DNA of 64,000 nucleotides from Maribacter arenosus (GTDB lineage: Bacteria; Bacteroidota; Bacteroidia; Flavobacteriales; Flavobacteriaceae). The position numbers were made by a program, and so were the translations under genes. The DNA lies in contig NZ_JABTCG010000003.1 of NCBI RefSeq assembly GCF_014610845.1, positions 372,001 through 436,000 on the forward strand, given 5' to 3'. Under the pieces are notes generated by a model, which made no database searches, was not told where the DNA came from, and saw nothing but the letters and a program-made list of their open reading frames with translations. Shown here piece after piece: positions 34,808 through 44,859 of the stretch (the stretch's first letter is position 1; every line of letters starts with the position of its first letter).

Positions 34808-35755
34808 ATGCTTACAAGAAGGCACATAAGGGTAAAGGTTATGCAGTGCATCTATGCGCTCACCCAATCAAAGGATGATTCCCTTGAAAAACAGGAAAAA
34901 TTTCTGAAAGTAAGTATTGAGAACATGTATACCCTCTATCTCTTAATGCTCAGTTTGTTGATTGAAATCCGGCAATTGGCGGCAGATAGGGTAAAGCTTT
35001 CCACCAAAAAGTATATGTCCGATAGAACAGATGAGTTCCCGGACAATAAAAAGTTCGCAAATAATAGGTTACTATTGCAACTGGCCAATAATGGGCGACT
35101 AAAGGCCACGCTGGAAAAAAGAAAATTAAAAGATTGGTATCTAAACGAAGAATATGTTAAACTGATCTTAAAAGAAATTGTTGGGAGTAAGGCATACTTG
35201 GAGTATATGAAGACACCTTCAAGTAGTTACAAAGATGACAAAGAACTGATTGCCGTTTTGTTTAAGGAAATCATAGCTCCGAATGAAAAGATCTATGAAT
35301 ATCTTGAAGATGATAAGTTAACCTGGGTAGATGATATTCCCATTGTCAACACCTTTGTGTTTAAGCAATTGAAAAAGGTAAAAGAGGACCAAGGTGAATC
35401 TTACTTTTTGCCAAGATTATTGAAGGATGACGAAGATATGTTGTTCGCACAAGAATTATTGACCAAGACTTTATTGAACAATACCCAATGGGAAATCGAA
35501 ATAGAAGGAAAGACCCCGAACTGGGATAAAGATCGCATTGCAGATATCGACTCCATATTATTAAAAATGGCTATATGTGAATTGCTTAACTTCCCTTCAA
35601 TTCCTGAAAAAGTGACTATCAATGAGTTTTTAGAGATTGCAAAGGAATACTCCACCCCTAAAAGCAGTATTTTCATTAATGGGATATTGGATAAACTTGT
35701 CAAAGAATACAAATCCGAAGGAAAACTTAAAAAGGCTGGTAGGGGACTTTTATAA
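34808..35755 (+). CDS. nusB: Transcription antitermination factor NusB, long form
   Basis: The protein has 315 residues, about twice E. coli NusB (139). The NusB domain is at the C terminus, from about 190 (LLNNTQWEIEIEGKTPNWDKD to the KVTINEFLEIAKEYSTPKSS region). The N terminus (MLTRRHIRVKVMQCIYAL) is also NusB-like, and about 120 extra helical residues lie between them. NusB joins NusE/S10 on boxA RNA. The long form is usual in Flavobacteriia. An in-frame start further upstream overlaps the promoter. Confidence 0.9.
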   Translation: MLTRRHIRVKVMQCIYALTQSKDDSLEKQEKFLKVSIENMYTLYLLMLSLLIEIRQLAADRVKLSTKKYMSDRTDEFPDNKKFANNRLLLQLANNGRLKATLEKRKLKDWYLNEEYVKLILKEIVGSKAYLEYMKTPSSSYKDDKELIAVLFKEIIAPNEKIYEYLEDDKLTWVDDIPIVNTFVFKQLKKVKEDQGESYFLPRLLKDDEDMLFAQELLTKTLLNNTQWEIEIEGKTPNWDKDRIADIDSILLKMAICELLNFPSIPEKVTINEFLEIAKEYSTPKSSIFINGILDKLVKEYKSEGKLKKAGRGLL

Positions 35756-35765
35756 ATTAATTCTT

Positions 35766-35773
35766 TAATTTTG
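35766..35773 (+). promoter_or_regulatory. Promoter -7 box of the DUF1573 gene
   Basis: TAATTTTG, 23 bases before the ATG at 35797. Confidence 0.55.
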
Positions 35774-35796
35774 CGTGGAATTTTAAATTACTAACA

Positions 35797-36267
35797 ATGA
35801 AAAGAGCTATTTTAGGGTTAAGCCTATTTACCATGTTGGCGTTCGTTGCCTGCAAGGAGAACGCATCCAGTAAAGTTAAGACCGATAATGTGGCCGTTGC
35901 CGCTGAGCGTGATGAAGCGGCGAAACTTCTACCCGTTATGGAATTTGAAAAGGTCGAGCATGATTTTGGCACAATTACCCAAGGAACACCTCAAGAAACC
36001 GTTTTTAAGTTTACCAATACCGGAGACGCCCCTTTAGTGATAACCAAGGCTACTAGTAGTTGCGGATGTACTGTCCCAAATCCTCCAAAGGATCCAATTC
36101 CTCCAGGAGAACAGGGAGAACTTTTGGTTAAATTCAATGGAACTGGTCAGAACCAAGTAACAAAGACTATTACCGTAGTGGCGAACACGGTCAAAGGTTC
36201 AGTACAATTGAAGATAAAAGCATTTGTGAACCCAAAAGGCGCAGCGCCATTAGGTCCTGTAAAATAA
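35797..36267 (+). CDS. DUF1573 family lipoprotein
   Basis: The protein has 156 residues. The signal peptide has lipobox FVAC (Cys19). One Ig-like DUF1573 domain follows (FEKVEHDFGTITQG, VFKFTNTGDAPLVI, SSCGCTVP). The conserved CGC motif is characteristic. It is probably a surface or periplasmic lipoprotein. The order nusB, DUF1573, yajC is conserved in this group, with yajC 22 bases after its stop. Confidence 0.88.
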   Translation: MKRAILGLSLFTMLAFVACKENASSKVKTDNVAVAAERDEAAKLLPVMEFEKVEHDFGTITQGTPQETVFKFTNTGDAPLVITKATSSCGCTVPNPPKDPIPPGEQGELLVKFNGTGQNQVTKTITVVANTVKGSVQLKIKAFVNPKGAAPLGPVK

Positions 36268-36289
36268 ATTTAATTTAGAACGATATAAA

Positions 36290-36583
36290 ATGGGAAGTGG
36301 CAGTATAATGGATTTTCTTCCGATGATCCTAATTTTTGTGGTGGCATATTTTTTTATGATCAGACCACAGATGAAAAGACAAAAAGATGAAAAAAGATTC
36401 GCCTCGGAATTAAAAAGAGGGGATCGAATTATTACTAAAAGTGGATTACATGGTAAAATTGTTGAATTGAGCGATAAGGATACATCCTGTATTATCGAAA
36501 CAATGGCTGGTAAATTGAAATTCGACCGATCGGCAATTTCCATGGAAATGAGTAAAAAATTGAATACTCCCGCTACCAATTAA
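36290..36583 (+). CDS. yajC: Preprotein translocase subunit YajC
   Basis: The protein has 97 residues. One N-terminal membrane helix (FLPMILIFVVAYFFMIRPQ) leads to a small cytoplasmic domain with the KRGDRIITKSGLHGKI motif. YajC joins SecDF-YidC and helps protein export. A strong terminator follows. Confidence 0.93.
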   Translation: MGSGSIMDFLPMILIFVVAYFFMIRPQMKRQKDEKRFASELKRGDRIITKSGLHGKIVELSDKDTSCIIETMAGKLKFDRSAISMEMSKKLNTPATN

Positions 36584-36608
36584 AATTTATACCCTAAAAT
36601 TATATAGT

Positions 36609-36638
36609 AAAAAGCCGATGGATTCCATCGGCTTTTTT
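36609..36638 (+). terminator. Terminator after yajC
   Basis: Perfect AAAAAGCCGATGG-ATT-CCATCGGCTTTTT stem with a following T-run. Confidence 0.92.
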
Positions 36639-36690
36639 GTGTCTTTTTATGGGTTATTTGTTATCTTCCATACCAATTAATCCAGCTATA

Positions 36691-38040
36691 ATGAATCGCA
36701 CAAGAAGAAGTTTTATACAGGGTGGCGCATTGGCTTTGGCCGGTACCGGAGCCGCATTTTTATTCCCAATGGAGTTGTTGGCCACAGTCCGAAAAAAAGT
36801 GGCCCCCAACGACAGGATCAATGTGGGGCTAGTAGGTTGCAATGGTATGGGCTTTTCGGATCTTACATCTATGCTCAAGATTAGTGAAACCTATATCATA
36901 GCGCTGTGCGATGTTGATGAAAATGTATTAAGGGCGAAGACAGCGGAACTGGGGAAAGCTGGGATAAAAAAGCCCAAATGGTATACTGATTATAGGGAGT
37001 TATTGGCGAACAAGGATATTGATGTGGTCATCATAGGTACGCCTGATCATTGGCATTGCCTACAACTGACAGATGCCCTTCAGGCAGGTAAGGACGTTTA
37101 TTGTGAAAAACCTATTGCGAATTCCATAGAGGAGGCCAATATTATGAAGCGATTCGTAGAAACCAGTGATAGAATGGTCCAGATCGGTCAATGGCAAAGA
37201 AGCCAACCCCATTTTGTGGATGCGATCAATTTTGTACATTCAGGTAAATTGGGCGAAATACGTTTGGCTAAGGCATGGGCCTATCAAGGATGGATGCAAC
37301 CTGTTCCGATTTTAGCCGATACGGCCGTTCCTTCTGGGGTTGATTATAATATGTGGCTCGGGCCTGCACCTATGCGCCCTTTCAATGCCAATAGGTTCCA
37401 TTTTAATTTTCGATGGTTTTGGGATTATGCAGGGGGATTGATGACCGATTGGGGTGTTCATTTAATAGATTATGCCCTGTATGGAATGAAGGCAGGTACC
37501 CCAAAGTCCGTTATGGCCTTGGGAGGAAAATTCGCCTATCCCGATGATGCTTCCGAAACCCCTGATACCCTTCAAACAGTTTATGAGTATGATGGTTTCT
37601 CTATTCTTTGGGAGCATGCTACGGGTATCGATGGTGGTAACTATGGTCGTAACCATGGTATTGCCTTTATTGGCAATAAAGGTACTTTGGTTCTGGATAG
37701 AGGGGGTTGGGAGGTCATTCCCGAGAATATATTCAAAGGATGGGGTAAAAAACCTGGTAAGCGCATGGAGGCGATTCCTTTACAAAGCAATAAGGGTAAC
37801 GGCTTGGATCTTCATACTATTAATTTTATAGAAGCCGTGAAAAGTAGGGATGCTTCCGCTTTACATGCGCCTATCGAAGTGGGTTATGATGCAGCTCTGG
37901 TATCCCATATGGGCAATGTGGCCTTTAAAACCGGAAACCGTATTTATTGGGATGGCGAAAAAGGTGCTTTTAAAGAGGAAGCCGCAAATGAATTCACTAA
38001 GTCCACCTATCACAACGGTTGGAAACTGCCGAATTTATAA
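36691..38040 (+). CDS. Tat-exported Gfo/Idh/MocA oxidoreductase
   Basis: The protein has 449 residues. The N terminus NRTRRSFIQGG, followed by a hydrophobic stretch, is a twin-arginine signal, so the folded cofactor-loaded enzyme is sent to the periplasm. Then comes the Rossmann fold (VGLVGCNGMG) and the EKPI motif (YCEKPIANS), typical of this NAD(P)-dependent family, which acts on sugars and their derivatives. The substrate cannot be told. The start is the ATG at 36691; earlier in-frame ATGs fall in the yajC terminator. Confidence 0.9.
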   Translation: MNRTRRSFIQGGALALAGTGAAFLFPMELLATVRKKVAPNDRINVGLVGCNGMGFSDLTSMLKISETYIIALCDVDENVLRAKTAELGKAGIKKPKWYTDYRELLANKDIDVVIIGTPDHWHCLQLTDALQAGKDVYCEKPIANSIEEANIMKRFVETSDRMVQIGQWQRSQPHFVDAINFVHSGKLGEIRLAKAWAYQGWMQPVPILADTAVPSGVDYNMWLGPAPMRPFNANRFHFNFRWFWDYAGGLMTDWGVHLIDYALYGMKAGTPKSVMALGGKFAYPDDASETPDTLQTVYEYDGFSILWEHATGIDGGNYGRNHGIAFIGNKGTLVLDRGGWEVIPENIFKGWGKKPGKRMEAIPLQSNKGNGLDLHTINFIEAVKSRDASALHAPIEVGYDAALVSHMGNVAFKTGNRIYWDGEKGAFKEEAANEFTKSTYHNGWKLPNL

Positions 38041-38081
38041 TAAATCGGGTTTAGTATTTTAATGGGTTTTGGCATTCGCAC

Positions 38082-38684
38082 TCAACAATTGCGGTAGGTG
38101 TCGTTGAGTCCAATACCCGAATTGATCATAGGTATTATTCTTTCCAATCGGGATAGTTTGGTTTTTTCTTGCTTGGCGTTTAAAATATACTCGGCATATT
38201 CCCTTTGTTTGTAAGGGGACAACTGTGAAAAGGCTTTTTTTGTGTTGGGTTGTTTTTCAAAGACCTGTTCTAATAGTTCAGGCAGTATAAATTTAGGTTT
38301 TTTCTTTATCGAAGGGATTAACTGCATACCCTTCTTTTGATTTTCAAGGGCCTCATTCATAAATGATAATACGACCTTGGAATCTATTTCGACAAGTGAT
38401 TTGAATTTCAGGTGCCGCATGGCCTGGGTCTTTCCCTTTTGAACATTAATGAGAATTCCTTTAGGGTCTTTTAAGAAGACGCCATTGAAAAAACCAACCC
38501 CAAAATGGTTTTTGAACCGAGCAATCCAAAAGACGTTTTTACCATTCAAGGTATATACCGGTGCTGACCATTTATAGGCCTCTTCCGCTTTGGTTTTTGC
38601 AGCCAAGGCCCGCAACACCGAAATACCTTCTTTAAAGGGATGTTCTTTTTCGTAATAAGCTTCTACTTTAGTTGAAACATTCAT
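38082..38684 (-). CDS. YdeI/DUF1801 family protein
   Basis: The protein has 200 residues. The N-terminal half is a DUF1801 domain ([26 protein letters not shown] area), and the C-terminal part is YdeI-like, with a final bacteriocin-protection helix region ([23 protein letters not shown]). Function is uncertain. The ATG overlaps the pepT stop (ATGA), so the two are translated together. Confidence 0.82.
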   Translation of the reverse strand: MNVSTKVEAYYEKEHPFKEGISVLRALAAKTKAEEAYKWSAPVYTLNGKNVFWIARFKNHFGVGFFNGVFLKDPKGILINVQKGKTQAMRHLKFKSLVEIDSKVVLSFMNEALENQKKGMQLIPSIKKKPKFILPELLEQVFEKQPNTKKAFSQLSPYKQREYAEYILNAKQEKTKLSRLERIIPMINSGIGLNDTYRNC

Positions 38685-39916
38685 GTTTCATACTTTTTGG
38701 TTGCTGTTAATTCGCAGATTTTAATGATTACTTCAACGGCTTTCTGCATACTCTCCACAGGCACATATTCATACTTTCCATGAAAATTATGCCCTCCAGC
38801 GAAAATATTGGGACAGGGTAGCCCCATAAAACTAAGTTGCGACCCATCGGTGCCGCCCCGTATGGGTTTTACGATTGGGGTAATCCCTATTTCCACCATA
38901 GCTTCCTTTGCAATTTCGACGATATGCATGACCGGTTCTACCTTTTCACGCATATTAAAATATTGGTCTTTAAGTTCAAGGTGAATACAAGGCCCATACA
39001 TTGAATTTAATTTCTCGGTTATTTTTAACAGTAGTTTTTTTCGTTCTTCGAACCGCTCTTTGTTATGGTCTCGAATGATCATTTCAAATTCTGTATGCTC
39101 AATTTCACCTTTTATATGGTGTACATGAAAAAAACCTTCCCTTCCGGTTGTATTTTGGGGTGTTTCCTCAGGAGGCAGAATTCCTATGAACTCATTGGCT
39201 ATGGTTATGGAATTGACCATTTTTCCCTTTGCATATCCAGGATGAACACTTTTGCCGGTGATGACCACTTTGGCACTAGCCGCGTTGAAATTCTCATACT
39301 CCAATTCCCCGATTTGGCTACCATCCATAGTATAGGCCCAGTCTGCACCGAATTTCTCCACATCAAATTTATGCGCCCCCCTACCGATTTCCTCATCGGG
39401 GGTAAAGGCCACTCTTATTTTTCCATGTTTAATTTCCGGATGCTGCACCAAATACTCCATGGCGGTCACAATTTCGGTAATACCAGCCTTATCGTCCGCA
39501 CCAAGCAGGGTCGTACCATCTGTAGTAATCAATGTTTGACCTTTGTACTGTAAAAGGTCTTCAAAATAATCTGGAGAGAGGATAATATTTTGAGCTTCGT
39601 TCAAGATGATATCTTTACCATCATAATTATTAATAATGCGTGGATTTATATCTGTGCCATTAAAATCAGGGCTGGTATCGAAATGGGAAATAAAACCTAT
39701 GACCGGAACTTCTTTTTCGATATTGCTAGGTAATGTTGCCATAATATAGGCATGATCATCAATCGTCACATCCCTTAATCCTATGCGCTCCAGTTCGTAA
39801 GCCAATTCCGTGGCCAAGTTCCACTGCTTTTCGGTACTCGGGGTTGTTTTTGAATTTGGGTCGCTTTGTGTATCGATTTTAACGTAACTGAGAAATCGAT
39901 TAATGAGAGTTTCCAT
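38681..39916 (-). CDS. pepT: Peptidase T (tripeptide aminopeptidase)
   Basis: The protein has 411 residues and cuts the N-terminal residue from tripeptides. Zinc ligands are His78 and Asp80 (SHFDTSPD), bridging Asp141 (GADDKAG), the catalytic Glu in [10 protein letters not shown], and a late His in GGHNFHG. Residue numbers agree with E. coli PepT. The ATG at 39916 is preferred over a TTG one codon upstream. It is cytoplasmic and coupled to ydeI. Confidence 0.95.
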   Translation of the reverse strand: METLINRFLSYVKIDTQSDPNSKTTPSTEKQWNLATELAYELERIGLRDVTIDDHAYIMATLPSNIEKEVPVIGFISHFDTSPDFNGTDINPRIINNYDGKDIILNEAQNIILSPDYFEDLLQYKGQTLITTDGTTLLGADDKAGITEIVTAMEYLVQHPEIKHGKIRVAFTPDEEIGRGAHKFDVEKFGADWAYTMDGSQIGELEYENFNAASAKVVITGKSVHPGYAKGKMVNSITIANEFIGILPPEETPQNTTGREGFFHVHHIKGEIEHTEFEMIIRDHNKERFEERKKLLLKITEKLNSMYGPCIHLELKDQYFNMREKVEPVMHIVEIAKEAMVEIGITPIVKPIRGGTDGSQLSFMGLPCPNIFAGGHNFHGKYEYVPVESMQKAVEVIIKICELTATKKYET

Positions 39917-39930
39917 CAATGTAGTTTTTT

Positions 39931-39938
39931 CAAAAATA
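39931..39938 (-). promoter_or_regulatory. Promoter -7 box of pepT
   Basis: TATTTTTG on the minus strand, 14 bases before the ATG. Confidence 0.5.
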
Positions 39939-40063
39939 CAATTTTGTTGAATTGATATTACTATTATTCATGTCCATATAAGTACAAAATTATTACCCTC
40001 AAATGCAAGCTTATAATATATTTCTTACCTTATAGAACAGAATTTAACTCAAACAACACTATT

Positions 40064-42922
40064 ATGAAGAAAAATTACTTAATTTTTATGGTCCTATTAT
40101 TAGGTGCCTTTGGTCTTGCCAGTGCGCAGATCTCGGGTACGGTAGTAGATGAAGACGGAGCACCACTTCCAGGAGCTTCACTGGTTAAAAAGGGTACCAC
40201 AACGGGTACTACAACCGATTTTGATGGTAACTATAGCATTGATGCCAGTATTGGGGAAACCTTAGTGGTTTCCTATATCGGATATACGGCAAAAGAAGTC
40301 GTAATCAATTCATCGATTATGAACATTACCTTGACTTCGGGTATTCAGTTAGCCGAGGCAATTGTTATTGGTTCACGTAATCCAAATAGGACTGCCTTGG
40401 AAAGTGCTGTCCCTGTCGATGTTATAGATGTAAAAGAATTGAATGATGTGGCACCGCAAGTCAATCTTAACCAAATCCTTAATTATGTTGCCCCTTCCTT
40501 TACTTCGAATACCCAGACCATATCCGATGGTACGGACCATATCGATCCTGCCTCTTTAAGAGGATTAGGTCCGGATCAAGTCCTGGTTTTGATCAATGGG
40601 AAACGGAGGCATAATTCATCATTGGTCAATGTCAATGGTACCTTTGGTAGAGGTAGTGTAGGCACCGATTTGAACGCCATACCCGCTGCGTCAATAAAAC
40701 GATTGGAAGTACTTCGGGATGGTGCAGCGGCACAATATGGGTCTGATGCTATTGCAGGTGTTATTAATATTGTTTTAAATGATAATGTAAATGAATTAAG
40801 TTTCAATGTGACTACCGGGGCTAATTTTGCAAAAAATGCAAACGATCAAACCGGAGGGGTTGATGGAGGTACAGTGAACGTAAGTGCTAATTATGGTCTT
40901 GCATTAGGCGATAAAGGGGGTTTTATAAATTTTACAGGAGACTTCGATTATAGGGAAGACTATAGTAGGATGAAAGAATGGGAAGGTGATGTGTTCAATC
41001 AATATAATACAATTGAGAGATTCGCAGCAGCTGATGATTATAATTTGGCAGACCTCTTGGATGACGACGTTGCCGACGTAATTAATTATGGAAATCAGGC
41101 AGGTTTTGGTTTAAGCCCTACAGCGACCAAAGCCGAATTACAAGACATTCTATCAGCGGATAACACGGAAGGAGAATTATCGGCGAGAGGTCTTGAAAGA
41201 AGTGATTTCAATATGCGGGTTGGGCAATCTGCCTTACGCGGAGGGCGTTTCTTTGCGAATTTTGCATTGCCCTTGGATAATAATGGTACCGAACTGTATT
41301 CTTTTGCCGGTATTAGTTCAAGAACAGGTAATTCGGCCGGTTTTTATAGACTACCTAATCAAAGTAGAACGTATACCCCAGCTTATATCAATGGATTTTT
41401 ACCTGAGATAAACTCCCAGATCACGGATAAGTCAATTTCTATGGGAATAAAGGGAATGATTTCTGATTGGAATGTCGATTTCAGTAACACTTACGGAAAG
41501 AATGCGTTTTTGTATATTATTGGGAATACGTTTAACGCCTCCCTTCAAAATGCCTCACCAACAACATTCGATGCTGGTGGTTTTAACTTTATGCAAAACA
41601 CGGTTAATCTGGATATTTCTAAATTCCATGACGATATAATGTCTGGATTGAATATTGCTTTTGGAGCGGAATATCGATTGGAAAATTATGAAATCGAGGC
41701 AGGTGAACAGGCATCATATGCACAATATACAGCCAATGGACAGGCAATAACACTTGCCTCACAGCAACCATCACAGGACTTTTTTGGAGCTTCAAGACCA
41801 GGAGGTTCCCAGGTATTTCCAGGTTTTAGTCCAAGTAATGAATTATCTAGAGGAAGAAGTAGTGTAGCTGGATATTTTGATGTGGAAGCGGATATAACCG
41901 ATACATTTTTAGCAAGTTTTGCCACTCGTTTTGAAGATTATTCGGATTTTGGATCAACCCTTAATTTTAAATTAGCAACGTTGATTAAGGCAACGGAAAA
42001 TTTAAATTTTAGGGCAGCTTTAAATACAGGATTTAGAGCACCTTCCTTACATCAGTTGAACTTTAACTCTACTTCAACAATTTTTGATCAAGCCGGAAAC
42101 CCACAGGAAGTTGGTACGTTTGCCAACGATAGTCGAGCCGCAAAATTGTTAGGGATTCCTCAATTAAAAGAAGAAACTTCAAGAAGTATAAGTGTTGGAT
42201 TAACTGCTAAATTTCCAGAAGCTAATGTAACAGTTTCCTTGGATGGGTACTTTGTGGGTATAGATGATAGGGTTGTTTATACGGGTCAGTTCAGCGGGCC
42301 TGGAACAGGAACTGAACTTGATAATCTTTTGCGACAGGCCAATGCCACTGCTGCATCTTTCTTTGCCAATGCCATTGATACCGAATCAAAAGGAATTGAT
42401 GCGGTTGTAACTTGGGATCTTGCCGTGGCCAATAAGGCAAGATTAAAAAATACCCTGTCTGCCACCTTTTCCAAAACAAAGCAGGTTGGGGACATTAAGG
42501 CTTCACAAGTATTGGAAGATGCTGGCTTGGTGGGTACCTATTTTCCTGAAGATAGTAGAGTTTATCTTGAAGAAGCTGTTCCGAGAACCAAACTTAATTT
42601 ATCCCATATAATGAATGTCGATAAGTTTAATTTCTTTTTAAGAAATGTATATTTTGGTGAAGTTACCGAGGCTACTACCACTGTTGCGAACCAACAAGTT
42701 TTTGGCACCAAGGTGGTTACTGATTTATCAATAGGGTATAAAGCTTCGGAGGCACTCACGCTCACTGTGGGCGCAAACAATTTGTTCGATATTTATCCCG
42801 ATAGGGCTGAAGAGGCCTTCGGAAACAGAAGTTCTGGCCGATTTGATTGGTCCCGTAGGGCACAACAATTCGGAATTGCAGGAAGATTTTTATTTGCAAG
42901 ATTAAGTTTTACATTGAAATAA
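40064..42922 (+). CDS. TonB-dependent outer-membrane receptor
   Basis: The protein has 952 residues. Signal peptide (1-21), a carboxypeptidase-regulatory-like domain (QISGTVVDEDGAPLPGASLV, about 22-100), the plug (LRGLGPDQVLVLINGKRRH and GAAAQYGSDAIAGVINIVL), and the barrel, which closes in RLSFTLK with the final strand. No SusD-like partner gene follows, so it is not a SusC pair; it resembles siderophore-type receptors. The ligand is unknown. A hairpin terminator ends the transcript. Confidence 0.92.
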   Translation: MKKNYLIFMVLLLGAFGLASAQISGTVVDEDGAPLPGASLVKKGTTTGTTTDFDGNYSIDASIGETLVVSYIGYTAKEVVINSSIMNITLTSGIQLAEAIVIGSRNPNRTALESAVPVDVIDVKELNDVAPQVNLNQILNYVAPSFTSNTQTISDGTDHIDPASLRGLGPDQVLVLINGKRRHNSSLVNVNGTFGRGSVGTDLNAIPAASIKRLEVLRDGAAAQYGSDAIAGVINIVLNDNVNELSFNVTTGANFAKNANDQTGGVDGGTVNVSANYGLALGDKGGFINFTGDFDYREDYSRMKEWEGDVFNQYNTIERFAAADDYNLADLLDDDVADVINYGNQAGFGLSPTATKAELQDILSADNTEGELSARGLERSDFNMRVGQSALRGGRFFANFALPLDNNGTELYSFAGISSRTGNSAGFYRLPNQSRTYTPAYINGFLPEINSQITDKSISMGIKGMISDWNVDFSNTYGKNAFLYIIGNTFNASLQNASPTTFDAGGFNFMQNTVNLDISKFHDDIMSGLNIAFGAEYRLENYEIEAGEQASYAQYTANGQAITLASQQPSQDFFGASRPGGSQVFPGFSPSNELSRGRSSVAGYFDVEADITDTFLASFATRFEDYSDFGSTLNFKLATLIKATENLNFRAALNTGFRAPSLHQLNFNSTSTIFDQAGNPQEVGTFANDSRAAKLLGIPQLKEETSRSISVGLTAKFPEANVTVSLDGYFVGIDDRVVYTGQFSGPGTGTELDNLLRQANATAASFFANAIDTESKGIDAVVTWDLAVANKARLKNTLSATFSKTKQVGDIKASQVLEDAGLVGTYFPEDSRVYLEEAVPRTKLNLSHIMNVDKFNFFLRNVYFGEVTEATTTVANQQVFGTKVVTDLSIGYKASEALTLTVGANNLFDIYPDRAEEAFGNRSSGRFDWSRRAQQFGIAGRFLFARLSFTLK

Positions 42923-42946
42923 TTCGAAGAAAATAACACGTTTGGT

Positions 42947-42971
42947 AAAGGCTACTATATTAGTAGCCTTT
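42947..42971 (+). terminator. Terminator after the TonB receptor
   Basis: AAAGGCTACTA-TAT-TAGTAGCCTTT perfect stem followed by ATTATTT. Confidence 0.82.
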
Positions 42972-43077
42972 ATTATTTGTCATTAGCCCAAAAAACGAAT
43001 ACAGTTTATTATTTTTAACAAGAATATCGGTTACGACATTTAATGTAAAAAGAGCTGATTTTCCTATATTAGGAAGT

Positions 43078-43521
43078 ATGTTAAAGAACGGATTTAGAGT
43101 ATTATCGATTATATTATTGCTGTCCTTCAAAGTAATGGGCCAGGAAGATTGTATCCTTGGCGTGGGAATTACGGCCGATTCTACCTTGATCGAAGTTTTT
43201 CAGCTTAATGAAGAACAAAAGGAAAAGCTGATGAATTGGAGTGCCGAATTGAAATACAGGAATGAATTGTTGAACAACCAAGCGGAAAACCTTTTGAAAA
43301 GACATCCCCAGAGCTCTGCAGCTGAATTAATGGTTTTGGCTGAAAAATACAAGGTAATCCGTGACAGTATGGGCACGGTACAACGCATGTTGGATATAAA
43401 GACGTTGAAATTATTCAATGAGAACCAATATGAACTTTATTTGGCACTTTGTAAGGCGGCATTACGGAGGCCATATTTCGTAATTCCGAAAATTTATAGG
43501 GACAGTATTCCACCGAAATGA
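43078..43521 (+). CDS. Secreted helical protein (147 aa)
   Basis: A signal peptide (about 1-21) precedes a mature part that is mostly helical with charged, coiled segments (FQLNEEQKEKLMNWSAELK, LLNNQAENLLKRH). The LNEEQKEK segment is reminiscent of the LTxxQ motif of CpxP/Spy-type periplasmic chaperones, but the match is weak. The end is short and basic/Pro-rich (IPKIYRDSIPPK). Standalone gene between the TonB receptor and pyrD. No firm function. Confidence 0.6.
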   Translation: MLKNGFRVLSIILLLSFKVMGQEDCILGVGITADSTLIEVFQLNEEQKEKLMNWSAELKYRNELLNNQAENLLKRHPQSSAAELMVLAEKYKVIRDSMGTVQRMLDIKTLKLFNENQYELYLALCKAALRRPYFVIPKIYRDSIPPK

Positions 43522-43582
43522 CGTTAACTTAAATGTGTTGACAAATTTAGGTTCTTTGTACGGTTTACTGGCCTTGAGTTTG

Positions 43583-43590
43583 TACTTTTG
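43583..43590 (+). promoter_or_regulatory. Promoter -7 box of pyrD
   Basis: TACTTTTG, 20 bases before the ATG at 43611. Confidence 0.6.
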
Positions 43591-43610
43591 CCTAAATTTT
43601 TATGTAATTC

Positions 43611-44651
43611 ATGTACAAACTATTAGTTCGCCCAATTCTTTTTTTAATGGACCCTGAAAAGGTGCACCATCTTACATTTTCCCTCATTCGTGTTTTAGGT
43701 AAATTAGGGTTGACCAGCTTATATAAATCAACTTGCGTTGTTGAAAACCAAGCTCTTGAAAGGGAAGTTTTTGGACTCAAATTCAAAAATCCAGTTGGTC
43801 TAGCAGCTGGCATGGACAAGGAAGGTTGTTTATACAATGAACTTTCGGATTTTGGTTTTGGTTTTATTGAAATCGGTACCCTAACGCCAAAACCCCAAAG
43901 TGGCAACCCAAAGAAGCGAATTTTTAGGTTGAAAGCTGACCAAGCGCTCATTAACCGTATGGGCTTCAATAATAAGGGGGTTTTTGATGCCGTGGAAAGG
44001 TTGAAAAAGAAACACAAGGTGATTATCGGTGGGAATATTGGCAAAAACAAGGTGACCCCCAATGAGGAAGCCATTAAGGATTATCTTATTTGTTTTGATG
44101 CGCTTTTTCCCTATGTTGATTATTTCGTGGTGAATGTTAGTTCACCGAATACACCAGGATTAAGGGCGTTACAAGATAAAGAGCCATTGACAGCATTATT
44201 GAAGGAGTTAAAGAATGAAAACGCAAAAATTGCGGCAAAGCATCCGGGTGTTCCTGAGAAGCCAATTTTGTTAAAAATCGCTCCCGATTTGACGGATAAC
44301 CAATTACTCGATATTATCAAAATCGTAGAACATACCAAGATAGATGGGGTGATTGCAACGAATACTACCATTGCGAGGGAGGGGTTGAAATCTTCATGCT
44401 ATTTAGTTGAAGAAAAAGGTGGATTAAGTGGAAAACCCTTAACGAATCGAAGTACGGAGGTTATTAGGTTTTTAGCGGAAAAGAGAAACAAGGCATTTCC
44501 TATCATCGGGGTCGGAGGTATCCATTCTGCCGAAGATGCCTTGGAAAAACTTGATGCCGGTGCCGATTTAATACAACTTTACACGGGCTTTGTGTACGAA
44601 GGTCCCGCATTGATCAAGAGAATAAATAAGGCACTTCTAGCCCTTAAGTAG
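43611..44651 (+). CDS. pyrD: Quinone-dependent dihydroorotate dehydrogenase (class 2)
   Basis: The protein has 346 residues and makes orotate in pyrimidine synthesis, feeding electrons to quinones. The N-terminal helical extension ([21 protein letters not shown]) docks it to the membrane. FMN-binding barrel marks include [31 protein letters not shown] (catalytic Ser region) and the phosphate site GVGGI plus [11 protein letters not shown]. Length is normal for class 2. Single gene. Confidence 0.95.
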   Translation: MYKLLVRPILFLMDPEKVHHLTFSLIRVLGKLGLTSLYKSTCVVENQALEREVFGLKFKNPVGLAAGMDKEGCLYNELSDFGFGFIEIGTLTPKPQSGNPKKRIFRLKADQALINRMGFNNKGVFDAVERLKKKHKVIIGGNIGKNKVTPNEEAIKDYLICFDALFPYVDYFVVNVSSPNTPGLRALQDKEPLTALLKELKNENAKIAAKHPGVPEKPILLKIAPDLTDNQLLDIIKIVEHTKIDGVIATNTTIAREGLKSSCYLVEEKGGLSGKPLTNRSTEVIRFLAEKRNKAFPIIGVGGIHSAEDALEKLDAGADLIQLYTGFVYEGPALIKRINKALLALK

Positions 44652-44859
44652 AAAAGCCTAGTGCTGGTAAATCCATAGTCGATATCGTTGATATGTCCAA
44701 AAAAAGGAAGGCAACCCTAGAATTCAAAATGTCCATTATTCAATAAGTAGAAAGCTAGTTTTACTTATGTTCAGAGCATATTTTAATTAACGATAAAATA
44801 TTTTAATTACCTGTTACTGCATGGTAATTTGTATTTTTCTATTTTAATTACTTACTCCA

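Noticed and set aside
36637-36690. Longer N terminus of the Gfo/Idh/MocA protein
   Set aside because: The first codons fall in the yajC terminator, and the twin-arginine signal begins at the ATG at 36691.
40064-43521. SusC/SusD-type polysaccharide locus
   Set aside because: The receptor is not SusC-like and no SusD or glycoside hydrolase follows.
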